From Rhizopus arrhizus (lineage: Eukaryota > Mucoromycota > Mucoromycetes > Mucorales > Rhizopodaceae), in the NCBI GenBank assembly GCA_024220505.1, contig JAKZZE010000020.1, positions 868,001 through 932,000 on the forward strand: DNA of 64,000 nt. Direction: 5' to 3'. The notes under the pieces were generated by a model. That model did no database searches. It saw only the letters and a program-made list of their open reading frames with translations, and was not told the origin of the DNA. A program made the translations under genes and the position numbers. Below are positions 1-10,001 of the stretch, in pieces (positions within the stretch are counted from its first letter, which is position 1; each line of letters starts with the position of its first letter).

Positions 1-780
1 ACCTGTGATCAATTCAGAATAAGGAGCAATATAATTACTTCCAGCATTGTTGCGTAAGTCATTAATAGGTACAGCATGAATATGTCTTTCTTCTGTGTCG
101 ATTAATTCTACATTATGATTGTTTACACCATGGTGTCTTGTATATCTGTTGTCATCATGATATATGAGGGCATTGTTGACGTTTCTTGGAATAAAAGGAT
201 TATCCACCATGGCTATTTTGCGTGGACGATTGGCATTCCACCATCCATCAGCATGATTTATCCATTCTTGGAATGTATGGGCACTACTTTGTATGCAGAA
301 TTGTTTAATTTCTTTAAGGAGACCAGCACGAAAACGACTTTCAACAACTGCTTCACTTGTAATGTTTGCAAGGTCAGCAGCTTCACGGAGTCTCACCAAA
401 AAGATTTGTGGATGTTCCTGTTCATCTTGAAACATTTCGTTAAATTCTAATTCATAGCTCTGAATTAGTTCAGGCGTGATGTAGTGTTGCTTGAGTAATT
501 CCATAACATTGTCATATGTGACATTAGGGATTTCTCTGGAGTATTTCTTTTTCAAAATAGATTTTAGCGGCTCGGTGTAATTGAGATTTGAGTACGATAA
601 GTTTTCTGTCATCACTGAGAGTATTAGTGATTGCAAGGTATGAATCAAGTATTTCTTGAAAGTGATGGAAGTCTTCCCCTTCATAGCCGTAAAATTCAAT
701 TAATCTTGGGCGATAGCCTTGGTTAAAAGTATGGTTGCTAGCATTAGCTAACGCGATTTGTCATGTAGAGTATGAGGCCA
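1..780 (-). pseudogene. Decayed Gag of a second Ty3/Gypsy element (partial, runs off the left edge)
   Basis: Read on the minus strand, this stretch aligns along its length with the N-terminal part of the intact Gag at 6322-7491: the same block order is seen, including the equivalents of the segments around 7200 (ITPELIQSYELEFNE) and 6950 (GWWNANRPRKIA). The alignment breaks near 560-610, where part of the intact sequence is missing, and no long minus-strand reading frame survives. The start region lies near 780 and is followed upstream by a primer-binding-like site and an LTR-like start at 929, so this is the 5' half of a related but diverged element whose pol would lie outside the window. 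Identity as Gag is inferred only by comparison with the neighbouring copy. Confidence 0.75.
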
Positions 781-928
781 TTTTTAAATTTTTTGGTACG
801 TTTTGTAGTTCTTGAAGTAGGGTTTTGATAGTTTTCTTGATGATTTGTTTTAATTTGATAGATTTTTCCAATTGCTTGTTAATAATGTTTGTAATTTGTT
901 GATTTGTTCCCTCGTAATGACCACCAAA

Positions 929-2393
929 TGTAATTTTTTGTGATAGGTATTGTTTCGTTTGTTAAATGGCCATAAGAGTTTAGATGCAGTTTAACTTTTC
1001 TTTAAAGTGTAAAAGAATTTGAGATCAAAAGTACGTGTTTATATTGATAAATTTGGTTTGCTTGTAGTAAGTGATCACCAGATTTTGTATTGTAGATCAA
1101 ACAGTAAAAAGTAATAAAAGTTTTCTTGATAAGAGAATATAAAATTGATACGATGAAGGTAATTTGACTTCAAAGGACTTGACTTGTTGTATATGTAAGG
1201 GATCAGAAAGATTTTATATGTCTATTCTTGAACACATTCTTTCTATTGTAAGTAGAGATAAAATTGAAGTTATGTTAAAAGTAAAGTATATCAAAGTGAA
1301 GTGATAAAGGGGATATTTATATGTGTGATTTTTTGTAATTTTTTATTTTGAACTTTTTTGTTTATTGTTATTTTATTGGATGTCTTGTAGGTTTGTGTTT
1401 TAATTGAGTAAAGTTTGCTTGTAAAGCTTGATTGTAAGGTTAAGATTGCCTTATAAGTTGTTGCTTTATATAGAATTTAAGCGGATGCTTGTTAAGTAGT
1501 AATCACCAGATCTTATATGTAAGATCAATACGATGTTTTTTTGATAAAATAATATAAAAAGTAAAGTAAAATAAGAGATCAGGAACTTTTATGAGAAGGT
1601 TGCCTGTTTATTGAATAATAATAATAATAGAATATATGAGTAGAACTGTCTTTTTTCTTTGACTAAATGGTTGTGATATTTATATATATATATATTTTTT
1701 TCTTTTCTTTTTGACCTTTCTCATTTCTTTGACCTTTTTCATTTTTTGACTTCTTTCACTTTTACTTCGTGTAACCTCTTTACTGACTACTATAGTCTCA
1801 CTATGTCGACCGACATTAATATCGCTGGATATTAAAATTTGTTCTTGTGATCATCATTGTTCTCCAGATCCAAAATTTCATCATTTATGCTACAATACTA
1901 AAAGTGGTGTAATTTTTTGTTGCTTTAATGGCTTGTAAGAGTTAACGGTTTTGAAATAGAGTAAAGTTGATGAAAATGGATAAAAAAAAAAAAATAAGAG
2001 TTGGGTAGAGTATTGATATTAGGTTCGCTTGTAAGTGATCACCAGACCTTGTTAAGTAGATCAAACTTATTTGTAATAAAGTAACTTGATAAGAGTTTTA
2101 AGAATGTTTACAATGAAGATAATTGGCTTCAAGGGACTTGTCTTGCTTGTATTTTAAGAATGTTATACCAAAAGATTCAGGGATAAAGATACGTGATTTA
2201 TTGGATAAAATATATTTAAGATAAGTGTTAAGAGAAGTTAAGATAAGTGAAGTAAAATAAAAATAAAAGTTTGTCTATTTTATAGACAAAAGAAAATAAA
2301 GTTTGATTTTTGAAGTAAGCTTTTCTTTTTGAAATAAGCTTTACTTTTTGAAATAAGGTCCAAATATTGAATAAAGTTCAAAAGTTTAAATAG
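929..2393 (-). repeat. Cluster of degenerate LTR-like units
   Basis: Two units start with the same 12-mer TGTAATTTTTTG at 929 and 1908, each in the position expected for an LTR edge. The first directly follows a primer-binding-like sequence (TGACCACCAAA, 918-928). A TGCTACA end is seen at 1888-1894. The motif TGATCACCAGA or a close variant, followed by AGATCAA, recurs near 1072, 1494, 2038 and again inside the intact LTRs (2545, 7761) and the solo LTR (8260). The stretch is AT-rich and has no coding potential. It looks like two or more old LTRs, one possibly interrupted by another insertion. Exact boundaries cannot be set by eye. Confidence 0.6.
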
Positions 2394-2901
2394 TGTAACT
2401 TGTTAGTACTTGGGATTTGGATTGTGTTAAAGTGTTGTAGATTTGTTTAATTTGAAGTTTGAAGCCTTGAATGACTTGAGTTTGATTAACTTGATTGAAC
2501 GTTTAACAGTTCTTTTGATATAGTAATTTGGTTTTAAGTAGTGACCACCAGATCTTTATAGATCAATAAGGTTAGGAGTAAGATTATTTAATAAAAGATA
2601 AAAATAAAAGGGATCTTTCTTGATTCGTGATAATTCAGGTATCAGATCAGAAAGAATAAGTAAAAATAAAAAGAAAAGAAAAGGTAATTGTGACCCAATA
2701 AGAAAAGATTGCTTTTTAAGCGCAAGAAACTATGATTTATTGAATGTCTGTTATTTTGTTCAAAATATTCATCTTATTTATATAAAAAATATGGGGTGCC
2801 TATTGTCTCTTGTCCTGAACTGTAAATTAAAGTTCATGTTCTTCATCCAAACTGTAATTGTACATGTTTGTATCGGGGACTAAATCATTGTTCGTGTTAC
2901 A
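2394..2901 (-). repeat. 3' LTR of the intact retrotransposon
   Basis: This 508-base direct repeat matches 7610-8116 almost perfectly. The differences seen are one extra A near 2788 and a short block of about three substitutions near 2800. In element orientation it runs from 2901 down to 2394, starts TGTAACACG and ends AGTTACA. Inside it, a TATAAA box in element orientation (near 2556-2561) is flanked by GATC and followed by a copy of the primer-binding motif. Just outside 2901 lies the G-rich stretch (rc of GATCCCCCAACC, 2902-2913) that could serve as polypurine tract. Confidence 0.92.
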
Positions 2902-3259
2902 GATCCCCCAACCGAAAGAAAGACCATCCTTGGTCTGTTCCTGTAGCCAGATATCATTATCCCAATAATATCTTGTAGCGATCTTGTATAATGAGTTCTT
3001 TCAGTGGCTTTTTGTTTACTGTTCAAAGTGAATTTGTATTGTTTCAAGTTTAGATTTTTTTTTTTTTTTGAATAGCTTGTTTCGAATTTGTGTTGTTTTG
3101 TAGTGTTTTTGTGATTGTTTTATACTTTTATGTTTCGACTACCCCTCCCATCCTCCATTGGTAGATAATAACGATAATAATAATAATGATATATAGTGAT
3201 AAGTTGATATGTTGATAATGTCTAAAAATTGATTGTTGTAGTGTTTCAAATAGGTAGTA

Positions 3260-6200
3260 TTAGTACCCTAATCTGGACATGAAGTCTGCGCTCTCATTCA
3301 CTCTTCCTGGGCGATATTTAATTTCGAATTCATATTCTGACAAGATAACAATCCATCTTGCTATGATTCCAGTTGGGTTACTTGTTTTAAGCAATCCAGT
3401 TAAGGCGGAATGATCAGTAATGATAGTGAACTTCTTTCCTAGCAGGTATGGCCTGAAAAGCTTTACTGCCCACACCACAGCGAGACATTCTAACTTTGTA
3501 GGAGCATAGTTAACTTCTCCAGATTTCAATCCACGACTAGCAAAAATTACAGGGTGTTCACGGCCTTCTTTATCCAATTGCGTGAGTATACATCCTAAAC
3601 CTAGCTTAGATGCATCGGTTACTAGTATAAATTGTTTGTTGAAATCTGGTCTTGCCAAAACAGGTGCAGTAGTGAGTAGCTTCTTTAATTGTTCAAAGGC
3701 TTGCGTCGCCTTATCTGTCCAAGGTACTTTCTTTTTTGTCTTTGTTAATTCATGTAGGGGCCTTGCGATTGAGGCAAAATTCTTGATGAACCTTCTATAA
3801 TATGAAGCTAATCCCAAAAATGATCTTGTTTGTGTTACTGTTTTTGGTATAGGACATTCTATTATCTTTTGAATTTTCGATGGATCTGTCTGTATTCCTT
3901 CTCTTGTTACAATGTAGCCAAGAAACTTGAGATCCTTTTTGAAAAAGATACATTTTTCTGGGTTGAGCTTTAAATGGGCTATATCAATACATTCGAATAC
4001 TTGTTTAAGGTGTTCCAAGTGTTCATAAGGGTTTTGTGAGTAAACGTTAAGATCGTCTATATATGCTACTAGACATTTGTTCAATAAGGATCTGAAACAT
4101 AAGTCGATGAGCCGTTGAAAAGTGGCTGGAGAGTTTACTAATCCCATTGGCAGCATGTTATAATGATACGTTCCAAATTTAGTTGTGAATGCGGTGTATT
4201 CCTTGCTACTTTCTTCTACTGGTACTTGGTGAAATCCAGCTCTCATGTCTAGAGCTGAGAATATTTTTGCTTTTCCTAGTGTATCAAGTAGATCATCTAT
4301 TCGTGGCAAAGGATATGAATCTTTCTTTGTAACAGTATTTAATTTTCTGTAGTCAATGACCATGCGATATTCTCCGTTCTTCTTTTTAACTAATATGACA
4401 GGTGCAGCCCATGGACTATTTGATGGTGATATTATTCCAAGTTTACAATATTTGTCTAATTCTTTTTGTAAATATTCAGCTTCTATAGGACTGAGCCTGT
4501 ATGGACGGTGTCGAATAGGCATTGTGTCTTTTTCTAAGATGATTCTGTGTTGAATAAGATCAGTGTGACCCATAGTGTTGTTATCCCAATCAAAGATATG
4601 CTTGTATTCTTGTAGCAGTTTATTGAGCTCTAGCTTTATGTCATCAGATAAGTCTTGTGTCTCAAATTTGTCTAGAAGGTCTGAGTCTAATGTTTTCTCA
4701 TCTTCTTCAACTTCGCTGATATGTCTTCTTTCCAAAGCACACAATTCAGGATTATTGCTTAGATTGTAAGCGTTTACTATGGTGTCTTTTTGTAGATTGA
4801 ATTTTTCTAGTATCCCTAATTCTTCTTCTGGTTCTATTTGTATGTCTTTTCCTGTTCTGTTGAATATATGTATTTCCAGATTCCTTTTATTGGATACGAG
4901 TGATGTGCATGGATCAAAATATCCTTGTGCAGGCAAAAGAGTTGGATGGGTTACGTCAAACAAATATACATGGTTATTCCGTTCTTCCATAGGTTTATCG
5001 ATTGTTATGGTCTTTGATGTGTTAGCGTGAATAGTAAGACCTGTGGATGATGCTTTTATGCGGTAAGTTTCTTTTTCCAAGATAACATCGACTTTTTCTT
5101 CTTGATCGTCGTCAAGTACTAATAATGATTGTTCTTCTTCTTTTTCGACGTCTTCTTCTTCTGAGTAACTTTCTTCAGATTCAGTTGAACTATCTGTATC
5201 CATGTCATGGCTTTCATCAGACTCTTTGTTATTAAAGTGTACATGTTTAGTTATTTTGGAATTTGTTAAGCTAATAGGCTGCTGATAATTCTGGTGAAGG
5301 GCCTTTATCTTTGGCAAGGTTGCATTCTTCCTGATGAAGTGTATTTCTATTTCAGCTTTCTTGTTTTTGTATTTCACTTTTAAGGTTGAGCTATTGAAAT
5401 CAATTTTTGCCTTGGCACGATTTAACCAATTGGTGCCTAAGATGAGGTGCGAAGGACACGATGGTAATACTTCTACGGTACATGGAATAATGATACCTTC
5501 CTTTACTTCTATTGGTACGTCGTAAATTATTCCAAGAGCGGGTTGTTTACTGTTATTTCCAAGTGTAAAAACGCTTTCAGACGGTGCATCTATTTCTAAA
5601 CCGAGCACATCAGCCAATTCTTTTGACATACAAGTCTTGGCAGCTCCACAATCTACTAAAGTCTTGATTTTCTTATCATTAATATACACAGTAGAGTGTG
5701 CTGCTGTTGTATTTAATTCATCGTCAACAATATCTAAAGCTTGTATTGTAGGTTGTCGTTGCTCTTGTTGTTGCTGTTTTGTGGATATGCGCTTGGGTCT
5801 ACATTCGCTGATTAACTTTCGTCTTAGGGTTGGAGCTACTTGGATAAGTTCTCCTATTTCGATGTCTGCCTTTTGCTTCATTACATCAGAAACTATATCA
5901 TATTGAATTAAAGCTGGTTCACTTTTAGTTCTAGTTCGTTTTTGTTTGATTGTTTCTCTGTCTTGTATAGGTAAATCTGTGTCCATGTTTATATCATGTT
6001 GTGATGTATTCTGTTGATTGCTAACTGGCTGAATTTCTTCCAAATGACTTCTCGTTACAACTTTTCTTGCTAATGTAGGTTGCTTGCCCTTAGACTTCGA
6101 TGTTGGCTTTATTTTGTTATAAGGAGTAGCAGTAGTAACATCAGGAGGCCGTTCAGGTCTTATTGCAGCACAGAGTTCTATTTGAGAAGGATCATAGTTG

Positions 6201-6295
6201 GTTTCTATATCTGATAGGATGACATTAAGTTGATGTTGAGAGTTTTCGTGTTTAATGGATTTGTTATTATTATGGGTGTTCGATTGACCATTCAT
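3260..6295 (-). CDS. Ty3/Gypsy Pol: protease, reverse transcriptase, RNase H; no integrase
   Basis: This 1011-residue frame carries, in order, a retropepsin-like domain with active site DCGAAKT (about residues 215-330), an acidic linker, a reverse transcriptase (about 560-770) with FSALDMRAGFHQ and the catalytic YIDDL, and an RNase H (about 850-1005) with TDAS and ITDHSAL. The protein ends about 12 residues after the RNase H signature YRPGR, where Ty3/Gypsy Pol normally continues into an HHCC zinc finger and DDE integrase. The frame stays open upstream of the Met at 6295, back to the Gag stop, in the -1 frame relative to Gag, so it is probably made as a Gag-Pol fusion by frameshifting at 6325-6331. 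No stop codon interrupts it. The intact frame fits the near-identical LTRs in showing recent activity. Confidence 0.92.
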   Translation of the reverse strand: MNGQSNTHNNNKSIKHENSQHQLNVILSDIETNYDPSQIELCAAIRPERPPDVTTATPYNKIKPTSKSKGKQPTLARKVVTRSHLEEIQPVSNQQNTSQHDINMDTDLPIQDRETIKQKRTRTKSEPALIQYDIVSDVMKQKADIEIGELIQVAPTLRRKLISECRPKRISTKQQQQEQRQPTIQALDIVDDELNTTAAHSTVYINDKKIKTLVDCGAAKTCMSKELADVLGLEIDAPSESVFTLGNNSKQPALGIIYDVPIEVKEGIIIPCTVEVLPSCPSHLILGTNWLNRAKAKIDFNSSTLKVKYKNKKAEIEIHFIRKNATLPKIKALHQNYQQPISLTNSKITKHVHFNNKESDESHDMDTDSSTESEESYSEEEDVEKEEEQSLLVLDDDQEEKVDVILEKETYRIKASSTGLTIHANTSKTITIDKPMEERNNHVYLFDVTHPTLLPAQGYFDPCTSLVSNKRNLEIHIFNRTGKDIQIEPEEELGILEKFNLQKDTIVNAYNLSNNPELCALERRHISEVEEDEKTLDSDLLDKFETQDLSDDIKLELNKLLQEYKHIFDWDNNTMGHTDLIQHRIILEKDTMPIRHRPYRLSPIEAEYLQKELDKYCKLGIISPSNSPWAAPVILVKKKNGEYRMVIDYRKLNTVTKKDSYPLPRIDDLLDTLGKAKIFSALDMRAGFHQVPVEESSKEYTAFTTKFGTYHYNMLPMGLVNSPATFQRLIDLCFRSLLNKCLVAYIDDLNVYSQNPYEHLEHLKQVFECIDIAHLKLNPEKCIFFKKDLKFLGYIVTREGIQTDPSKIQKIIECPIPKTVTQTRSFLGLASYYRRFIKNFASIARPLHELTKTKKKVPWTDKATQAFEQLKKLLTTAPVLARPDFNKQFILVTDASKLGLGCILTQLDKEGREHPVIFASRGLKSGEVNYAPTKLECLAVVWAVKLFRPYLLGKKFTIITDHSALTGLLKTSNPTGIIARWIVILSEYEFEIKYRPGRVNESADFMSRLGY

Positions 6296-6321
6296 TTTAT
6301 CATTAAAAACAACCGACCCAT

Positions 6322-7491
6322 TTAGTTTTTTGACTGTTGTTGGAAATGTCGCTGATCATTCTGTTGAGGTTGTTGCGGCTGGTTTCCATTATTGTATCTT
6401 TGCTGGTTGCGATTGTCGTTACTGTAAGCAAGTCCATTTCGGTTAGATCCTGTATTGTTGTCCATATTTCCATTACTTCTTCCATATCTGCTGTTGTGGT
6501 TGTTGTAGTTATCATTGCTGTTATTGTAACGGTTGTACCTGTTGTAGTTTCGGTTAGGTTGGTTATAAGTTTGTTGCTTATTGAGTTCCTGTCGAATTGT
6601 CTGTTGAATTAGCTCAATAAGATCTTGCTGCTGATTAGTATTGATGCTACGATGTCCATTAACTTGTACATGACGTGCTTGGTTGCGATTTCTTGATGTG
6701 TCCATAGATACTAGCTGATTTGTACCGAGTACATTGTCGTGATAGGCATAAGTGGGTTGAGCGTTGTTGTAATGGATTTGATTAAGAGTTAATGCTGGCA
6801 TGGAATGTTCATTTGTATCCACCAAATCAATGTTGTGGTTATTGGACATGTGATGATAATGTTGTGCAGCATCATTTTGATATATAAGGGCTTGATTAGC
6901 ATTCCTTGGTATAAAAGGATTATCAACCATGGCGATCTTGCGAGGTCTATTAGCATTCCACCATCCTTCAGAGTGATTAATCCAGTCCTGCATAGTCTTT
7001 GAACTGCTCTGTATGCAAAACTGCTTTATCTCTCTAAGAAGACCTGCGCGGAACCTGCTTTCTATGACTGGCTCTTGAGTGATACCGGCAAGGTCTGCAG
7101 CTTCTCTTAATCTGGCAAGGAATATCTGGGGATGTTCTTGTTCGCCCTGGTACATTTCGTTGAACTCTAGTTCATAACTTTGTATCAATTCTGGAGTGAT
7201 GTAATGATTCGTTAAGAGTTCTGTTGCATTATCATATTTAACGTCAGGGATTCGCTTGAGTATTTCTTTTTCATAATACACTTTAGCTGCTCCACGTAAT
7301 TGTGCTTTCAAAATAGTAAGTTTGCGGGGTTCTTGAGTGATGTTATTAATTGCAAAGTACGATTCTAAGATTTCTAAAAAGTGACGAAAGTCTTCGCCTT
7401 CGTAACCATGGAAATCAATAAGTACAGGTCGGTAACTTGCATTCATATTGGTATTTGCCAACGCGATATGTCCAGTGGTAAAGGTTGCCAT
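6322..7491 (-). CDS. Ty3/Gypsy Gag
   Basis: This 389-residue protein has a helical capsid-type N-terminal half of retrotransposon Gag type (FHGYEGEDFRHFLEILESYF, then the LARLREAADLAGI region near residues 130-170). The C-terminal half is low-complexity, rich in Asn, Gln, Arg and Tyr. No CCHC zinc knuckle is present, so RNA binding probably relies on the basic Asn/Gln/Arg tail, as in Ty3/Gypsy lineages without the knuckle. The start is the first Met after the leader (GCCAT complement at 7489-7491), about 118 bases inside the 5' LTR. The frame ends SKN-stop directly after a slippery heptamer. The copy at 1-780 is its diverged relative. Confidence 0.88.
   Translation of the reverse strand: MATFTTGHIALANTNMNASYRPVLIDFHGYEGEDFRHFLEILESYFAINNITQEPRKLTILKAQLRGAAKVYYEKEILKRIPDVKYDNATELLTNHYITPELIQSYELEFNEMYQGEQEHPQIFLARLREAADLAGITQEPVIESRFRAGLLREIKQFCIQSSSKTMQDWINHSEGWWNANRPRKIAMVDNPFIPRNANQALIYQNDAAQHYHHMSNNHNIDLVDTNEHSMPALTLNQIHYNNAQPTYAYHDNVLGTNQLVSMDTSRNRNQARHVQVNGHRSINTNQQQDLIELIQQTIRQELNKQQTYNQPNRNYNRYNRYNNSNDNYNNHNSRYGRSNGNMDNNTGSNRNGLAYSNDNRNQQRYNNGNQPQQPQQNDQRHFQQQSKN
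6325..6331 (-). promoter_or_regulatory. -1 ribosomal frameshift heptamer A AAA AAC at the Gag-Pol junction
   Basis: In Gag frame the minus strand reads TCA AAA AAC TAA. The last A of TCA plus AAA AAC forms the canonical X XXY YYZ slippery heptamer, directly abutting the Gag stop codon. A -1 slip continues CTA AAT GGG and stays open into Pol, whose codon register is exactly -1 relative to Gag. The site is read directly. Its use is inferred from the known behaviour of A AAA AAC sites. Confidence 0.8.
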
Positions 7492-7590
7492 TTCAAAATT
7501 TGTGATAATGTTGTTTTAAAGATTTGGGTTTGTAGATTTATAAGTTGTTCTTGATTTGTAGATTTTTCTTGTAAGTTTTTGATTTAGATC

Positions 7591-7609
7591 CCTCGTAGTG
7601 ACCACCAAA
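7591..7609 (-). other. Primer-binding site next to the 5' LTR
   Basis: In element orientation the 5' LTR ends AGTTACA and is followed by TT and then TGGTGGTCACTACGAGG, which would pair with a tRNA ending CCTCGTAGTGACCACCA. The matching tRNA species is not identified here; the tRNA-Arg at 8821-8894 does not match. The first 12 bases recur inside the LTR itself. Confidence 0.7.
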
Positions 7610-8116
7610 TGTAACTTGTTAGTACTTGGGATTTGGATTGTGTTAAAGTGTTGTAGATTTGTTTAATTTGAAGTTTGAAGCCTTGAATGACTTGAGTTTG
7701 ATTAACTTGATTGAACGTTTAACAGTTCTTTTGATATAGTAATTTGGTTTTAAGTAGTGACCACCAGATCTTTATAGATCAATAAGGTTAGGAGTAAGAT
7801 TATTTAATAAAAGATAAAAATAAAAGGGATCTTTCTTGATTCGTGATAATTCAGGTATCAGATCAGAAAGAATAAGTAAAAATAAAAAGAAAAGAAAAGG
7901 TAATTGTGACCCAATAAGAAAAGATTGCTTTTTAAGCGCAAGAAACTATGATTTATTGAATGTCTGTTATTTTGTTCAAAATATTCATCTTATTTATATA
8001 AAAATATGGGGTGTCATTTGTCTCTTGTCCTGAACTGTAAATTAAAGTTCATGTTCTTCATCCAAACTGTAATTGTACATGTTTGTATCGGGGACTAAAT
8101 CATTGTTCGTGTTACA
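7610..8116 (-). repeat. 5' LTR of the intact retrotransposon
   Basis: This 507-base partner of 2394-2901 is nearly identical to it. In element orientation it holds the likely promoter: TATAAA flanked by GATC near 7772-7777, followed by CTGGTGGTCACTAC. The ATAG at 8117-8120 is the right-hand copy of the target duplication. Confidence 0.92.
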
Positions 8117-8131
8117 ATAGATCCAACATAG

Positions 8132-8688
8132 TGTAATAAATTTTTACTAGTTCGCTTGAGTGTGTTGAGTTGAGGTTTAAATAAACAGATTTAAGTTGTA
8201 ATTGGTATAATAATTGCTTTTATATGAGTTGGATTGGCTTGATTCGCTTGTTATAGTGACCACCAGATCTTATAAAGTAGATCAAACTGTTTTAGTTAAG
8301 GTAGAATAAAAATAAAAAGATAAAGTAAAATAAAAAAGGGGATTTACAATGAAGTATAATAGCTTCAAGGGACTTCTTGTTCTTGATGTTAAATAAAATA
8401 AGAGATAGTTTGCCTCTTTAAAAGAATATTTATTTGATAAAAAGAAAAAGTAAAAATAAAATAAGAGAGAAGTTAGGAAGTTAGAAGTGAAGTATTTTTT
8501 GAGATTATTCTTTGGGGTTATTTATATGTTTTTGGATTTTATGTTTTGTTCTGTTTTTGGTATTTTGAATGGTTGTTATAACATAAGAGGCGGTTGTTGT
8601 ATAGTGTAAGGTGGTTGTTGTAAACTGCAAGGCGTTCGTTATAAACTGCAACGATTTAAATTCCGCCGTTTTATTCTTGTGTGTTACA
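8132..8688 (-). repeat. Solo LTR of a related element
   Basis: This 557-base stretch begins TGTAATAAA and ends GTGTTACA, the same termini as the intact LTRs, and is flanked on both sides by ATAG (8128-8131 and 8689-8692). Its interior shares the AGTGACCACCAGATC motif (about 8253) and the CTTCAAGGGACTT motif (near 8361) with the degenerate units at 929-2393, but differs from the intact LTRs. No internal element sequence lies next to it, so it is best explained as a solo LTR left by recombination between two LTRs. Confidence 0.78.
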
Positions 8689-8820
8689 ATAGTGAATTTA
8701 CAAGGCGCAGTCATCATTGGCACTAACATTGTAACTTGCTTCGTCACAGTGGAAAAAAAGAAACGACAGAACACGTTAAAAAAAAGGATAAATATTTATC
8801 CAGGTAAAGAATTGAAAAAG

Positions 8821-8894
8821 TACCCAATGCGGGGGTCGAACCCGCAATCTTCCGCTTAGAAGGCGGACGCCGTATCCAATTTGGCCAATCGGGC
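8821..8894 (-). tRNA. tRNA-Arg (anticodon UCU)
   Basis: The minus strand folds as a 74-base tRNA without intron. The acceptor stem GCCCGAT pairs with ATTGGGT (two G-U pairs), with discriminator A. The anticodon loop CTTCTAA (anticodon TCT) is closed by TCCGC/GCGGA. The T-arm carries GCGGGTTCGACCCCCGC, which is the B box, and TGGCCAAATTGG supplies the A box. CTTTTT follows the 3' end at once and is a typical RNA polymerase III terminator. The retrotransposon nest starts 132 bases downstream of its 3' end. Confidence 0.95.
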
Positions 8895-9959
8895 TTTACA
8901 ATTTTTTTTCACATTTTAAAATTATATATTTAATAGAGCTCCGGATCGGACAAGTGCGAGCCGGAATAAATTCATATTCCTCAATCGCTTTGTCTAGTCT
9001 AGGGCTTACTGAAAGATATGCAATCAGTATAGAAAAACATATAAATATTGTTGTAGAGCAGTAATTGATTATAGCTGATATTGATAAATATACCATAATA
9101 CAATATCATAACTAAAATAAAACACAAGTTTATTTAAATAACATCATACAATTCTTCTTATTAGAATAATTTTTATTTTAACTTAAACTGAAATAAAGAT
9201 CAGTCTCAAAAAGTATTCACGCTATTTCTTAATCTTTGTTGTTACCTTTTACTTGATTATTATTATCATTATACAACAAATACTATTGCAAATAGTTAAA
9301 TAAATAAAAAATATAAAAAAAAGACTCGGTTTTATCACTCACAAGTTCTGTAATCATACCGCTGATATTGATTGCTTTCCTCTTTAAATCTAACATTTTT
9401 TTTTTTTTTTTTTTTTTTTTATTGACAAAATATGACTTACGTCTATGTGACTTTTCGTTAAAACAAAAGACTGTAAAGCCCAACGAGATTGAAAAAATAA
9501 TACCTCTTTGTTCAATATCACTGTATCTAGTATTTGTATCGTTTCATAAAGATTCAGTTTAATCTTTCCAAGGTACTTTTAATTAATTATAACTGTATGT
9601 AATAATTGTAGGGTCATTATGTTTAATAGCAATCATAGTGAAGATGTATGAAACTAGTTTGGTTCACTATATTTACTGTTAGGTACAGTTGAGAACTAGG
9701 GACGGTGGTGTTAAGAGCTTATAGTCAATAGGGTTGAATAAAATCAGATGCCTGGATTGAGACTAAATCAAGAGTAATCAAGAAGGAATAGACAAAAGAT
9801 TCACTTATGATTCTTGTCTAATATTTATTAAATAAAGTTATAAAGAGTATTTGTACAAAAACTGAGAAGTGCTTCTAGATTATTATGAATGTATTATTAT
9901 ATTTTTATAAATCATTTTTGTTTCCCTAGTTTTGTTATGGAATAAACTAAGATCTATTT

Positions 9960-10001
<42 letters not shown>

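Larger units (their letters stand above)
2394..8116 (-). mobile_element. Complete Ty3/Gypsy LTR retrotransposon lacking integrase
   Basis: The element is bounded by direct LTRs at 2394-2901 and 7610-8116 that begin TGTAAC and end GTTACA, and is flanked by a 4-base target duplication ATAG (2390-2393 and 8117-8120). It lies on the minus strand: 5' LTR at high coordinates, a primer-binding site beside it, Gag (7491-6322), Pol (6295-3260), about 360 bases of non-coding DNA, then a G-rich tract and the 3' LTR. The two LTRs differ at only about four positions by eye, so insertion is recent. Protease-RT-RNase H order and the YIDDL box place it in Ty3/Gypsy (Metaviridae). There is no integrase reading frame in any part of the element. 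Confidence 0.93.

Noticed and set aside
2620..2883. 87-residue frame, also at 7836
   Set aside because: Both copies lie inside the LTRs and are repeated with them. There is no protein-like composition.
8821..8894. tRNA-Arg as the primer tRNA of the retrotransposon
   Set aside because: The tRNA 3' end does not complement the primer-binding site.
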